Shown here: positions 29,329 to 37,503 of the stretch, piece by piece
How positions within the stretch are numbered: the first letter of the stretch is position 1
Layout of the letters: every line of letters begins with the position of its first letter
From: Aquipseudomonas alcaligenes MRY13-0052
Lineage (GTDB): Bacteria; Pseudomonadota; Gammaproteobacteria; Pseudomonadales; Pseudomonadaceae
DNA length: 64,000 bases
Assembly: GCA_000474255.1 (NCBI GenBank)
Contig: BATO01000019.1
Span: 1-64,000 of the forward strand
Direction of reading: 5' to 3'
Notes under the pieces: model-generated
Told to the model about the DNA's origin: nothing
Seen by the model: only the letters and a program-made list of their open reading frames with translations
Database searches by the model: none
Translations under genes and position numbers: made by a program

Positions 29329-30011
29329 CAGGGTTCCACCCGGTCGACCAGGCGGCCGGACTCCAGGCGGATCAGGCGGCGGCAGCGATGGGCCAGGCGC
29401 TCGTCGTGGGTGACCAGGACCAGGGTGGTGCCGCGCTCCTGGTTGAGCTGGAACAGCAGGTCGCTGATGCGCTCGCCGGTGTGGCTGTCGAGGTTGCCGG
29501 TGGGCTCGTCGGCGAACAGCACGTCGGGTTCGGCGGCGAAGGCGCGGGCGATGGCGACGCGCTGCTGCTCACCCCCGGACAGCTGGCGCGGGTAGTGGCC
29601 CAGGCGCTGGCCGAGGCCGACGCGGTCGAGCAGGTGGCGGGCGCGTTCGCGGGCGTCTCTGCGGCCTTCGAGTTCCAGGGGCAGCATGACGTTTTCCAGG
29701 GCGTTGAGGCTGTCGAGCAACTGGAAGGACTGGAAGACAAAGCCGACGTGCTCGGCGCGTACGCGGGCACGCTGGTCCTCGTCGAGGCGGGCGAGGGCGT
29801 GGCCGGCCAGGCTGATGTCGCCGGAGCTGGGCAGGTCGAGCCCGGCGAGCAGGCCGAGGAGGGTGGATTTGCCGGAGCCGGAGCTGCCGACGATGGCCAG
29901 GCTATCGCCCTGGGCAAGGTCCAGGTCCAGATCGTGGAGGATGGTCAACTCGCCTTCCGCGCTGGGAACCACTTTGCTAAGGTTCCGCGCATTGAGAATG
30001 CTTGCGCTCAT
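29328..30011 (-). CDS. ABC transporter ATPase (YbbA/LolD-like)
   Basis: A 227-residue ATP-binding subunit paired with the downstream permease. Walker A is GSSGSGKST, the signature [14 protein letters not shown], Walker [13 protein letters not shown] and the H-loop VTHDE. The start ATG at 30011 matches the family N-terminus ([15 protein letters not shown]). It is divergent from tesA with only ten bases between start codons, the same arrangement as ybbA/tesA in E. coli, so each promoter must lie inside the other gene's coding region. ATPase and permease probably form a complex that couples ATP hydrolysis to a periplasmic action. Confidence 0.94.
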   Translation of the reverse strand: MSASILNARNLSKVVPSAEGELTILHDLDLDLAQGDSLAIVGSSGSGKSTLLGLLAGLDLPSSGDISLAGHALARLDEDQRARVRAEHVGFVFQSFQLLDSLNALENVMLPLELEGRRDARERARHLLDRVGLGQRLGHYPRQLSGGEQQRVAIARAFAAEPDVLFADEPTGNLDSHTGERISDLLFQLNQERGTTLVLVTHDERLAHRCRRLIRLESGRLVDRVEP

Positions 30012-30021
30012 GGAGAATCCG

Positions 30022-30627
30022 ATGCGTGCTTGGTTGTTGGGCAGTTGCCTGGCGTTGATGGTGATGGCCCAGGAGGCTGCGGCGGGGACCGTGCTGGTCG
30101 TCGGGGATAGTATCAGCGCCGCTTTGGGGCTGGAAACCAGCCAGGGCTGGGTCTCCCTGCTGCAGAAACGCATGGATGACGAGGGTTTCGAACACCGTGT
30201 GGTGAACGCGTCCATCAGTGGCGACACCAGTGCCGGCGGTGCTTCCCGGCTGCCCGCGCTACTTGGCGAGCACAAGCCGGAGCTGGTGATTATCGAGCTC
30301 GGTGGCAACGATGGGTTGCGTGGCCAGCCCCCTGCACAATTGCAACATAATCTTGCCGGCATGGTGGAGCAGTCGCAGAAAGCGGGGGCCAAGGTGCTGC
30401 TGCTGGGCATGCGCCTGCCGCCCAACTACGGCAAGCGCTACACCGATGCCTTCGCCCAGGTCTATCAGGATCTGGCGAGCGCCCGGCAGGTGCCGCTGGT
30501 GCCTTTCTTCCTTGAGGGCGTGGGCGGTGTCGAGGGGATGATGCAGGCCGATGGCATCCATCCGGCGGCGAGTGCCCAGGGCAAGTTGCTGGATAACGTC
30601 TGGCCAACCCTGAAGCCGTTGCTCTGA
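30022..30627 (+). CDS. tesA: Multifunctional GDSL esterase/thioesterase TesA
   Basis: A 201-residue periplasmic SGNH hydrolase (acyl-CoA thioesterase I / arylesterase). The signal peptide MRAWLLGSCLALMVMAQEAAA is followed by block I VVGDSISAALG (nucleophile Ser30), block III LGGNDGLRG and block V DGIHP with the catalytic Asp/His. ATG 30022 follows GGAGAATCCG at good spacing; a second in-frame ATG at 30010 falls within the divergent ATPase start. Promoter elements must overlap the ATPase gene because the gap is ten bases. Confidence 0.94.
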   Translation: MRAWLLGSCLALMVMAQEAAAGTVLVVGDSISAALGLETSQGWVSLLQKRMDDEGFEHRVVNASISGDTSAGGASRLPALLGEHKPELVIIELGGNDGLRGQPPAQLQHNLAGMVEQSQKAGAKVLLLGMRLPPNYGKRYTDAFAQVYQDLASARQVPLVPFFLEGVGGVEGMMQADGIHPAASAQGKLLDNVWPTLKPLL

Positions 30628-30695
30628 GGCGCTTCGGGAGGCTTTTCCGGGGCACGCCTTTCGGCTAAGGTTGCGCACCCGTCCTGGAGTCCTTC

Positions 30696-30977
30696 ATGCC
30701 GCGCCCCGCCTGGTCCCTGCATGCCTATAAGCTGATCGAGCCCGACGAGCAGCTCGACCTGTTCGCTTGCCGCGAGGTGCGCCTGCACCTGGTCGCTCGC
30801 CAGCTTGAACTCGGCGGCCATGCGGACAGGACCCTGTGCGGGGGATTGCTGCCGGCGAAGCCGCGCTGGTGCGTGCTGGAAAAACCGCAGTTGCAGGACC
30901 GCCGCCTGTGCCCGGCCTGCCGCGCCGAACTGGACTCCCAGCGGGACGGCCACCGGCCCGAATGGTCCGACGGCTGA
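30696..30977 (+). CDS. Small conserved hypothetical protein with Cys pair
   Basis: A 93-residue protein of unknown function. It is rich in Arg, Leu and acidic residues and contains a CxxC pair (RRLCPACRAEL) that could bind metal or be redox-active, plus two further Cys (ACREV, TLCGG). No signal peptide or membrane segment is seen. TGGAGTCCTTC before the ATG is a good ribosome site and the codon use is like the neighbours, so it is likely real. It stands between tesA and the L,D-transpeptidase with no overlap. Confidence 0.7.
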   Translation: MPRPAWSLHAYKLIEPDEQLDLFACREVRLHLVARQLELGGHADRTLCGGLLPAKPRWCVLEKPQLQDRRLCPACRAELDSQRDGHRPEWSDG

Positions 30978-31051
30978 GCCCTCCCGGCGCGCTGCATGCC
31001 GGTGTACAATCCCGAGTCTTTTAATCAGCCACTTTTGCCAAGGATTACCGG

Positions 31052-32017
31052 ATGTTGTCGCGCGTTCCCGCCGTCGCCCGTTCCCTGTCCCTGATCGCGC
31101 TCGCGCTGGCCGGTCACGCTGCAGCGCTGGAGCTGCCCCTGCCGCCCCCCGGCGAGGATATCGTCGGCCAGGTCCAGGTGATCAAGGCCAAGTACGAAGA
31201 CACCTTCGCCGACATCGGCGTCGCCAATGACCTGGGTTACCTGGAGATGGTCGCGGCCAACCCGGGCGTCGATCCCTGGCTGCCGGGCACGGGCACCGAG
31301 ATCCTCCTGCCGACCCGCTTCATCCTGCCGCCGGGCCCGCGCGAAGGCATCGTGATCAACCTGGCCGAGTACCGCATGTATTACTTCCCGAAAGGGCAGA
31401 ACGTGGTGCACACCTTCCCGCTGGGGATCGGTCGCGAGGGTTGGGGTTCCCCGATCAACACCACCAAGATCACCGCCAAGACGCCGAACCCGGCCTGGTA
31501 TCCGCCCAAGTCCATCCGTGAAGAGCACGCCGCCGATGGCGACCCGCTGCCCACCGTGGTGCCGGCGGGCCCGGACAACCCGCTGGGCCCGTTCAAGTTC
31601 ACCCTGGGCCTGCCTGGCTACCTGATCCACGGTTCGAACAAGAAGTTCGGTATCGGCATGCGCGTCAGCCACGGTTGCTTCCGCATGCTCAACAACAACG
31701 TGCTGGCGCTGGCCAAGATGGCGCCGGTGGGCACGCCCGTACGCATCATCAACGAGCCCTACAAGTTCGGCGTGAGCGGCGGCAAGGTCTACATCGAGGC
31801 GCACACCCCGCTGAACGACCATGGCGACCCGTCGGTGGTGGACAAGCACACCGCGGTGATCAACGCGCTGCTCAAGCGTGAAGACCTGGTCAACAGCATC
31901 CGCCTGGATTGGGAAGTGGTGCGTGAAGTGGTCGCGGCCGAAGACGGCCTGCCGGTGGAAATCGCCGAGCCTTCCGCTGCCGTGGCCAACAGCGAGCCCG
32001 CTGCCCCCAGCTTCTAA
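31052..32017 (+). CDS. L,D-transpeptidase (YkuD/ErfK family)
   Basis: A 321-residue periplasmic enzyme that forms 3-3 peptidoglycan cross-links or attaches lipoproteins to peptidoglycan. A signal peptide (residues 1-26, ending AAALE) precedes a LysM-like segment (TFADIGVANDLGYLEMVAANPG) and the YkuD domain with the signature HGSNKKFG...SHGCFRM, where Cys is the nucleophile. It lies next to oprI, whose product is anchored to peptidoglycan through its C-terminal Lys. A functional link to lipoprotein attachment is suggested by position but not proven. It ends in the terminator at 32030-32063. Confidence 0.93.
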   Translation: MLSRVPAVARSLSLIALALAGHAAALELPLPPPGEDIVGQVQVIKAKYEDTFADIGVANDLGYLEMVAANPGVDPWLPGTGTEILLPTRFILPPGPREGIVINLAEYRMYYFPKGQNVVHTFPLGIGREGWGSPINTTKITAKTPNPAWYPPKSIREEHAADGDPLPTVVPAGPDNPLGPFKFTLGLPGYLIHGSNKKFGIGMRVSHGCFRMLNNNVLALAKMAPVGTPVRIINEPYKFGVSGGKVYIEAHTPLNDHGDPSVVDKHTAVINALLKREDLVNSIRLDWEVVREVVAAEDGLPVEIAEPSAAVANSEPAAPSF

Positions 32018-32029
32018 GCGGCGCTGAAC

Positions 32030-32063
32030 AGCCCGCCTGCCCTCATGGGGCGGCGGGCTTTTT
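32030..32063 (+). terminator. Rho-independent terminator of the L,D-transpeptidase gene
   Basis: AGCCCGCC / GGCGGGCT stem followed by TTTTT, just after the stop codon. Confidence 0.9.
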
Positions 32064-32102
32064 CATGTCTGTGGAAATGTGCCGGGGTGGAATCGCAGGC
32101 AT

Positions 32103-32133
32103 AAAAAAACCGACCCAGTGAACTGGGTCGGTT
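32103..32133 (-). terminator. Rho-independent terminator of oprI
   Basis: A 12-base stem AACCGACCCAGT/ACTGGGTCGGTT with a GA loop, followed on the minus strand by a T7 run. It lies 23 bases downstream of the oprI stop codon. Confidence 0.93.
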
Positions 32134-32155
32134 CGAGTAAAAGCCTTGTGGGCTA

Positions 32156-32407
32156 TTACTTGCGGCTGGCTTTTTCCAGCATACGCAGAGCGCGCTCGTT
32201 AGCCTCGTCAGCAGTTTGCTGGGCTTTCTGAGCGGCGGCCAGAGCTTCGTCAGCCTTGCGGTAGGCTTCATCGGCACGGGCTTGAGCGCGAGCGGCTGCA
32301 TCTTCAGTTGCAGTCAGACGGGCTTCGGTTTCTTTGGAGACGCTGCTGCAACCGGTGGCCAGAACTGCTGCCAGAGCCAGAGCAGAGAATTTCAGAACGT
32401 TGTTCAT
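32156..32407 (-). CDS. oprI: Major outer-membrane lipoprotein OprI
   Basis: An 83-residue murein lipoprotein, the Pseudomonas counterpart of Braun lipoprotein. The signal peptide ends in the lipobox LATGC (Cys20). The mature protein is one continuous alpha-helical coiled coil of Ala-rich heptads (residues 25-80) and ends KASRK, whose terminal Lys is the peptidoglycan attachment site in this family. Codon use is strongly biased, as expected of an abundant protein, with AAGGGGAACACG before the ATG. A strong terminator follows. The neighbouring L,D-transpeptidase may act in its linkage to the wall. Confidence 0.97.
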   Translation of the reverse strand: MNNVLKFSALALAAVLATGCSSVSKETEARLTATEDAAARAQARADEAYRKADEALAAAQKAQQTADEANERALRMLEKASRK

Positions 32408-32860
32408 CGTGTTCCCCTTAAGGTGGACATTTCCATAAAAGCAATTCCCCGAGCTTGGGAAATTAGCCGGCGTACATACTACCCATAACTTGTAGTAAGT
32501 AAACTGACGAGGTGCAAGGAGGGGTGTTTTTTTTCACCTTCCCAGCCATTTCCGACGGTGCCTGTTCAAAAAGTATCCAGTTGGATAGTCCGTGAGCAGG
32601 TGAAGTTCAAAGTTTAGCCGAAGATGACGGAGATACCCTGTCGGCCCCGGCCTGGTTGGGTGGGGCTGTTTGTCGAGAAATGACAGGCGTGGGTCGCTTT
32701 TGCATGTTTGCTGCTATGCGCGGATGTAAAGACCACAACTTCCCGTTCGTTACAGTGAACTGGTTCTTCATATTGTGGGAAATGCCGTGGATGGCCCATG
32801 GGCGCACTGATAAGCTGCGCCGGTTTTCATCCCGCATTCCAGGACATCAAGGACGGCGTT
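32408..32860. other. Intergenic region oprI / DUF gene (453 bases)
   Basis: The left ~110 bases are the oprI promoter and leader. The rest holds a T8 tract at 32527-32534, low-complexity AT-richer sequence and the upstream region of the gene at 32861. Short frames here have no recognisable product. An in-frame start at 32798 for the downstream protein lacks a ribosome site. I see no convincing RNA gene. Confidence 0.5.
32476..32503 (-). promoter_or_regulatory. Candidate sigma-70 promoter of oprI
   Basis: On the minus strand, TTTACT (32498-32503) and TAGTAT (32476-32481) are separated by 16 bases, about 70 bases upstream of the oprI ATG. This is the best -35/-10 pair in the region for a gene expected to be highly expressed. 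Confidence 0.4.
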
Positions 32861-34132
32861 ATGGCAAGACTACTTAAGTGGGTGGTGCTCGCGGCGCTCG
32901 CGCTGGCGTTAATCATCAAACTCTCCCTGTACCTTTCGGTCAGGTCGATCATGAATGATGCGATCCAGCAGCTTTCGCCGATCATGGACATCAGCTACGG
33001 CGGCATCACCTCGTCCTTCGACGGCCGCGTCGGCCTGGAGAACCTCAAGGTTCGTGTCCCCGCGCTGGGCGACAGCGTGCAGGTGACCCATGCCGAGCTG
33101 AAGTTCAATGGCCTGCGCGAGCTGCTCAGCTTCAAGGAGCGCCTGGACGAGGGCAAGTTCCCGAAGCAGATGGCTATGCGCCTGAAGGGCCTGATGCTGG
33201 ACGTGCATGGTCCCTTCATGCAGCAGCTCTACGATGCGCCGACCGAACGCAGCATCTTCACCGCGATGAGCGAAGTGGCGTGCGGCAAGATCAACCATAT
33301 CGGCACCAATGAGCTGCTCGACATGGGTTACCGCACCTTCGAGACCGACGCCGAGTTCTCCTACCTGTTCGAGCCCGGCGCGCAGAAGCTGACCTTCAAT
33401 CTCACGTCCGATACCCGTGACATGGGCGAGACCCGCGTCAGCATGGCGCTGTCGAACATGTCCGAGAAGCCGGGCGACCTGCGGGTCAACCCGCCGCGCC
33501 TGTCCAGCGTCGTCTTCGAACTCAACGACAACCAGTACCAGCGCAAGGTGCAGGAATACTGCGCCGGTAAATTGGGCCAGCCCGCCGATGTCTATCTGAA
33601 GACCGCCGTGGAGCAGCTCGATCGCGTGCTGCGGGCGCAGAAGATCGCTCTCGAGCAGCCGTTGCTGGATGCCTACGGGCGCTACCTGAAGGACCCGCAA
33701 TCGCTGCGCGTCGAGCTGACCCCGACCGAGGGCATGAGCTGGGACGGCCTGCAGTTCTTCGAGCCCAAGGATGTGGTCGGTATGCTGCGCCCGGTGCTGC
33801 TGGTCAACCAGCAGGCGGTGCAGCCGATCGCCTTCGCCTGGGTCGACCCGGGCAAGCGTCCCGAGATGGGGGTTAACGAGATGGTTTCGGTAACGTCGGA
33901 AAATACCGACGCCCCAGGTGCCTTGCCGAAGTACGAGTTCGTCAAGGTATCCAGCCTGCAGGACTACGCAGGCAAGCGACTGCAGTTCATCACCTTCGAT
34001 GGCGCCTATTACCAGGGTGTATTACATAAGGTGGAGAACGGTAAGGCTTTCCTGAGTGTCCAATTTGGCTCCGGCTCCGCCGAAATGTTTCTTCGGCTGG
34101 AAAAGATAGATAAGGTACGGGTGTTGTTCTAA
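32861..34132 (+). CDS. Membrane-anchored protein of unknown function
   Basis: A 423-residue protein with one N-terminal helix (LLKWVVLAALALALIIKLSLYL) and a large, presumably periplasmic, beta-rich domain. The first part after the anchor (ISYGGITSSFDGRVGLENLKVRV) has the character of AsmA/DUF945-like periplasmic domains that describe long antiparallel strands. The C-terminal ~70 residues (VKVSSLQDYAGKRLQFITFDGAYYQGVL...) form a separate small domain. I do not recognise a named family and assign no function. ATG 32861 follows CAAGGACGGCGTT. The next gene (GNAT) starts 19 bases after the stop and may share the transcript. Confidence 0.75.
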   Translation: MARLLKWVVLAALALALIIKLSLYLSVRSIMNDAIQQLSPIMDISYGGITSSFDGRVGLENLKVRVPALGDSVQVTHAELKFNGLRELLSFKERLDEGKFPKQMAMRLKGLMLDVHGPFMQQLYDAPTERSIFTAMSEVACGKINHIGTNELLDMGYRTFETDAEFSYLFEPGAQKLTFNLTSDTRDMGETRVSMALSNMSEKPGDLRVNPPRLSSVVFELNDNQYQRKVQEYCAGKLGQPADVYLKTAVEQLDRVLRAQKIALEQPLLDAYGRYLKDPQSLRVELTPTEGMSWDGLQFFEPKDVVGMLRPVLLVNQQAVQPIAFAWVDPGKRPEMGVNEMVSVTSENTDAPGALPKYEFVKVSSLQDYAGKRLQFITFDGAYYQGVLHKVENGKAFLSVQFGSGSAEMFLRLEKIDKVRVLF

Positions 34133-34151
34133 AACCCCCTGAGGAGTTGCG

Positions 34152-34433
34152 ATGAGCGAGGCGCTGTCCATCCACCATGACCAGGCAGGTCATCAGTTCG
34201 AGACCACCGTGGACGGTCATCGTGCTTACCTTGCCTACATGGACTTGGGCAAACAGACATTGGACATCTATCGCACCTTCGTGCCGAACGCGCTGCGTGG
34301 CAGGGGCATCGCCGCAGCGCTCACCGAGCGCGCGCTGGGCTTCGCTGAAGACCAGGGCTATACGGTGATCCCCTCCTGCTCCTATGTGGAGCGCTACATC
34401 GAGCGTCGCCAGCGTCACGCCCCCAAGGGCTGA
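34152..34433 (+). CDS. GNAT-like N-acetyltransferase (YidJ-type)
   Basis: A 93-residue minimal GNAT protein. The acetyl-CoA-binding motif A is in RGRGIAAALTERALGFAEDQGY (residues ~48-69), preceded by TFVPNALRG, as in the small YjdJ/YidJ subgroup. These small proteins lack the full acceptor region and their substrates are unknown. TGAGGAGTTGCG precedes the ATG. It ends at the shared terminator 34449-34478 and converges on the DAHP synthase gene. Confidence 0.85.
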   Translation: MSEALSIHHDQAGHQFETTVDGHRAYLAYMDLGKQTLDIYRTFVPNALRGRGIAAALTERALGFAEDQGYTVIPSCSYVERYIERRQRHAPKG

Positions 34434-34448
34434 GCTGGAAGCTGAAAC

Positions 34449-34478
34449 GAAAACGCCGGGCAGATGCCCGGCGTTTTT
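34449..34478. terminator. Bidirectional terminator between the GNAT and DAHP synthase genes
   Basis: AACGCCGGGC / GCCCGGCGTT stem with AGAT loop, flanked by A4 on the left and T5 on the right, so it can act on both strands. Confidence 0.9.
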
Positions 34479-34492
34479 CATTGCGCGGTCGA

Positions 34493-35569
34493 TCAGCCGC
34501 GCTGGCGCTTGGGCAGCACGTCCTTGAGTTTGGCGTGCATGCTGCGCAGGGTCTTCTCGGTGGTTTCCCAGTCGATGCAGGCATCGGTGATCGATACGCC
34601 GTACTTCAGCTGGTTCAGGTCCTTGGGAATGGACTGGCTGCCCCAGCCGAGGTGGCTTTCCACCATCAGGCCGACGATGGAGCCGTTGCCTTCGAGGATC
34701 TGGTTGGCGACGTTGTCCATCACCAGCGGCTGCAGGGCCGGGTCCTTGTTGGAGTTGGCGTGGCTGCAGTCGACCATGATGTTCGGCTTGATGCCGGCTT
34801 TGGTCAGTTCCTGCTCACAAATGGCAACGCTCACCGAGTCGTAGTTGGGTTTGCCGTTGCCGCCGCGCAGCACGACATGGCCATAGGCGTTGCCCTTGGT
34901 GGTGACGATGGAGACGCCACCTTCCTGGTTGATGCCGAGGAAACGGTGCGGGCTGGAGACCGATTGCAGGGCGTTGATCGCCACGGTCAGGCTGCCGTCG
35001 GTGCCGTTCTTGAAGCCGACCGCCGAAGACAGGCCCGAGGCCATCTCGCGGTGGGTCTGGGATTCGGTGGTGCGGGCGCCAATGGCGGACCAACTGATCA
35101 GGTCCTGCAGGTACTGCGGGGAGATCGGGTCCAGCGCCTCGGTGGCGGTGGGCAGGCCTTTCTCGGCCAGGTCGCGCAGCAGTTGGCGACCGATGTGCAG
35201 GCCATCCTGGATCTTGAAGGAGTCGTCAAGGTAGGGGTCGTTGATCAGGCCTTTCCAGCCGACGGTGGTGCGCGGCTTCTCGAAGTACACGCGCATGACC
35301 AGGAACAGCGTGTCGGAGACCTCGGCAGCCAGGCCCTTGAGGCGATCGGCGTATTCGTGTGCGGCCTTGATGTCGTGGATCGAGCAGGGGCCGACCACCA
35401 CGAACAGGCGATGATCCTTGCCATCGAGGATGTTGCGCACCACTTCGCGGCCATGGGCGACGGTGTGCAATGCGGCGTCGGTGAGCGGAATCTCGCGTTT
35501 CAGTTGCTCCGGCGTGATCAGGGTCTCGTTGGAGGCAACGTTAAGGTCGTCGATCGGTAAATCAGCCAT
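34493..35569 (-). CDS. 3-deoxy-7-phosphoheptulonate (DAHP) synthase, class I
   Basis: First enzyme of the shikimate pathway, condensing phosphoenolpyruvate and erythrose 4-phosphate in the cytoplasm. The 358-residue length is normal. Motifs seen include VVGPCSIHD (metal/PEP site), RVYFEKPRTTVGWKGL, GARTTESQTHREMASGLS and MVDCSHANSNKD. This is the AroF/G/H type; the feedback-sensing isoform (Tyr, Phe or Trp) cannot be assigned from inspection. ATG 35569 (MADLPIDDLNVAS) is preferred; an in-frame ATG at 35581 exists. It is monocistronic with a strong terminator. Confidence 0.94.
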   Translation of the reverse strand: MADLPIDDLNVASNETLITPEQLKREIPLTDAALHTVAHGREVVRNILDGKDHRLFVVVGPCSIHDIKAAHEYADRLKGLAAEVSDTLFLVMRVYFEKPRTTVGWKGLINDPYLDDSFKIQDGLHIGRQLLRDLAEKGLPTATEALDPISPQYLQDLISWSAIGARTTESQTHREMASGLSSAVGFKNGTDGSLTVAINALQSVSSPHRFLGINQEGGVSIVTTKGNAYGHVVLRGGNGKPNYDSVSVAICEQELTKAGIKPNIMVDCSHANSNKDPALQPLVMDNVANQILEGNGSIVGLMVESHLGWGSQSIPKDLNQLKYGVSITDACIDWETTEKTLRSMHAKLKDVLPKRQRG

Positions 35570-35730
35570 CGTGCTAGTCATCAGGTCAGTCGTCAGGTCA
35601 CAGGTGCGGGCCGCCAGCCATCCCGGAGCGGCGGGGCACGGCATTTGAGTGCGCGTCGGGGACGCGGAACCTTAACGCGTTACACGCTGGCTCGACAATG
35701 GCGCGAAGGGAGCAAATAGGCGGAAAATGC

Positions 35731-36150
35731 TCAGTTCAGGCTGGCAGCGGAGAACTCGGCGGCGTGTCGGGCGATCCATTCCTGGGCGATGCGCTCGATC
35801 GGCAGTTCCTCACCGGCCTCCAGCTCGCGCTGCTTGCGGTAGACCTCGATCTGGCAGACCTGCTCGACCATGCGGGCGCGGAACAGGGTTTCCTCGTCGG
35901 TGAAGCAGATGCCCACCAGGTAGTCGTCGGGTTGCTTGCGGCACCAGGCGACGATGCCCGCATAGCGCGCCTCGTCGCCCAGCAGGGGGATGCGTAGCTC
36001 GATCGCGGTGCCCTTGCGAAAGCCCCGCAGCGAGTTGCAGGCAACGCCGCCGAGGCTGATATTGTGCAGCCGCTGTCGCGGCAGGAAGCTGTGCTTGCGC
36101 AGTACCAGCTCTACAGGCAGATCGCTGGGGTGACGCAGGAATCGACGCAT
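35731..36150 (-). CDS. PilZ domain protein (c-di-GMP receptor)
   Basis: A 139-residue protein with the two PilZ binding motifs: MRRFLRHP at the extreme N-terminus (RxxxR) and NISLGGVAC (N/DxSxxG). The fold continues with RIPLLGDEARYAGIVAWCR and VGICFTDEE, so c-di-GMP binding is expected. The C-terminal ~40 residues are helical. ATG 36150 was chosen because the RxxxR motif lies directly after it; upstream in-frame residues are unrelated. It is divergent from the thioredoxin-like gene, with 51 bases between starts. No output domain is fused, so it is probably an adaptor. Confidence 0.92.
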   Translation of the reverse strand: MRRFLRHPSDLPVELVLRKHSFLPRQRLHNISLGGVACNSLRGFRKGTAIELRIPLLGDEARYAGIVAWCRKQPDDYLVGICFTDEETLFRARMVEQVCQIEVYRKQRELEAGEELPIERIAQEWIARHAAEFSAASLN

Positions 36151-36201
36151 TTTTTGTGAACTCCGGATGCCATTATTCTGGCATCTCTTAGGGGCAGTAT
36201 A

Positions 36202-36537
36202 GTGCGCGAACTGGAACTGACTGATTTCGATGCGGACCAGCAACTGCTGGGCCTGCCGGGCACCTCCCTGGTGATATTCACCAGCATAGGTTGTGCCAGT
36301 TGCCGCTGGGCGCGGCGCCATCTGTCGCAGATGCCCCTGGGCATCGACAGATTGTGCTGGATAGACGCCGGCAATAATGGTGGCCTGGTGCAGCGCTACG
36401 AGGTATTCCACCTGCCTGCACTGTTCGTGGTGCGGGATGGACAATTTCTTGGCGCCCTGCGCAGCACGCTGCAGGGCGACGACCTGAACCGCAACCTGGA
36501 CGAGGCACTGGCCCGCCAGGCAGAGGAGCTTCCCTGA
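36202..36537 (+). CDS. Thioredoxin-fold protein with CASC motif
   Basis: A 111-residue thioredoxin-like protein without a signal peptide. The redox motif is CASC in FTSIGCASCRWARR (residues ~30-37), and the cis-Pro loop is in HLPALFVVRDG. Its active site is unlike classical thioredoxin (CGPC), so the redox potential is likely different. It starts with GTG after AGGGGCAGTATA. Its stop overlaps the next start (TGATG), so it is translationally coupled to the ketopantoate reductase-like gene. Confidence 0.85.
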   Translation: MRELELTDFDADQQLLGLPGTSLVIFTSIGCASCRWARRHLSQMPLGIDRLCWIDAGNNGGLVQRYEVFHLPALFVVRDGQFLGALRSTLQGDDLNRNLDEALARQAEELP

Positions 36538-37493
36538 TGACTCACACCCAGCAACCGCGCATCGGCATCATCGGTACCGGTGCCATCGGCGGCTTCTACG
36601 GCTTGCTGCTGGCCCGCGCGGGCTTCGACGTGCACTTCCTGCTGCGCAGCGAATACGAGGCCGTGCGTGCCAATGGTCTGCAGCTCAACAGCGCTGTGCA
36701 CGGCGCCCTGACCCTGAACCCCGTGCAGGCCTATCGCGAGGTGGCCGAGATGCCGCCCTGCGACTGGCTGCTGGTGGGCGCCAAGACCACCAGCAACGCC
36801 GACCTGGCACCGCTGATCGCCCGTGCCGCAGCTCCGGGCGCCAAGGTGGTGCTGCTGCAGAACGGCTTGGCCGTCGAGGACGCGCTGCGCCCGCTGCTGC
36901 CGGATTCGCTGCACCTGCTGGGCGGGCTCTGCTACATCTGCGTCCACCGCGATGCACCGGGCGTCATCGAGCACCAGTCCCTGGGGGCGGTGAACCTCGG
37001 CTACCACTCCGGCCCGGCCAGCGATGATGGCGCGCGCCAGGCGCTGCTGGAGGAGGGCGTCGGGCTGTTCCGCGCGGCGGGGCTCGATTCCACCGGCATG
37101 CCCAACCTCGACCAGGCGCGCTGGCAGAAGCTGGTGTGGAACGTTCCCTACAACGGCCTTTCGGTCCTGCTCGACGCCGGCACTACGGCCTTGATGCGCA
37201 ACGCCGATGCCCGCGAGCTGATCCAGGCGATCATGCAGGAAGTGGTGGAGGGCGCCCTGGCTTGCGGTCACAGCCTGCCGGAAGGGTTCGCCGGCAAGCT
37301 GCTGGCCTCCACCGATCGCATGCCCGACTACCTGCCCAGCATGTACCACGACTTCGCCCAGCGCCGGCCGCTGGAGCTGGAGGCCATCTATGCTGCACCC
37401 CTGGCAGCGGCCGCTGCGGCCGGCAAGGAATTGCCGCGCATCCGTGCGCTCTATCAGGCACTGCGTTTCATCGACGCGCGCAACCAGCAATAA
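36537..37493 (+). CDS. Ketopantoate reductase-like protein (PanE/ApbA family)
   Basis: A 318-residue NADPH-dependent reductase of the 2-dehydropantoate 2-reductase family, which acts in pantothenate synthesis. The Rossmann motif GIIGTGAIGGFYG is near the N-terminus, and the LLVGAKTTSN and KLVWNVPYNGLS stretches match the family's substrate-site helices. Many Pseudomonas carry several paralogues, so the true substrate may differ. The start overlaps the thioredoxin stop and is followed 10 bases later by the 5'-nucleotidase gene, which suggests a three-gene transcript. Confidence 0.85.
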   Translation: MTHTQQPRIGIIGTGAIGGFYGLLLARAGFDVHFLLRSEYEAVRANGLQLNSAVHGALTLNPVQAYREVAEMPPCDWLLVGAKTTSNADLAPLIARAAAPGAKVVLLQNGLAVEDALRPLLPDSLHLLGGLCYICVHRDAPGVIEHQSLGAVNLGYHSGPASDDGARQALLEEGVGLFRAAGLDSTGMPNLDQARWQKLVWNVPYNGLSVLLDAGTTALMRNADARELIQAIMQEVVEGALACGHSLPEGFAGKLLASTDRMPDYLPSMYHDFAQRRPLELEAIYAAPLAAAAAAGKELPRIRALYQALRFIDARNQQ

Positions 37494-37503
37494 GGAGAAG
37501 GGC

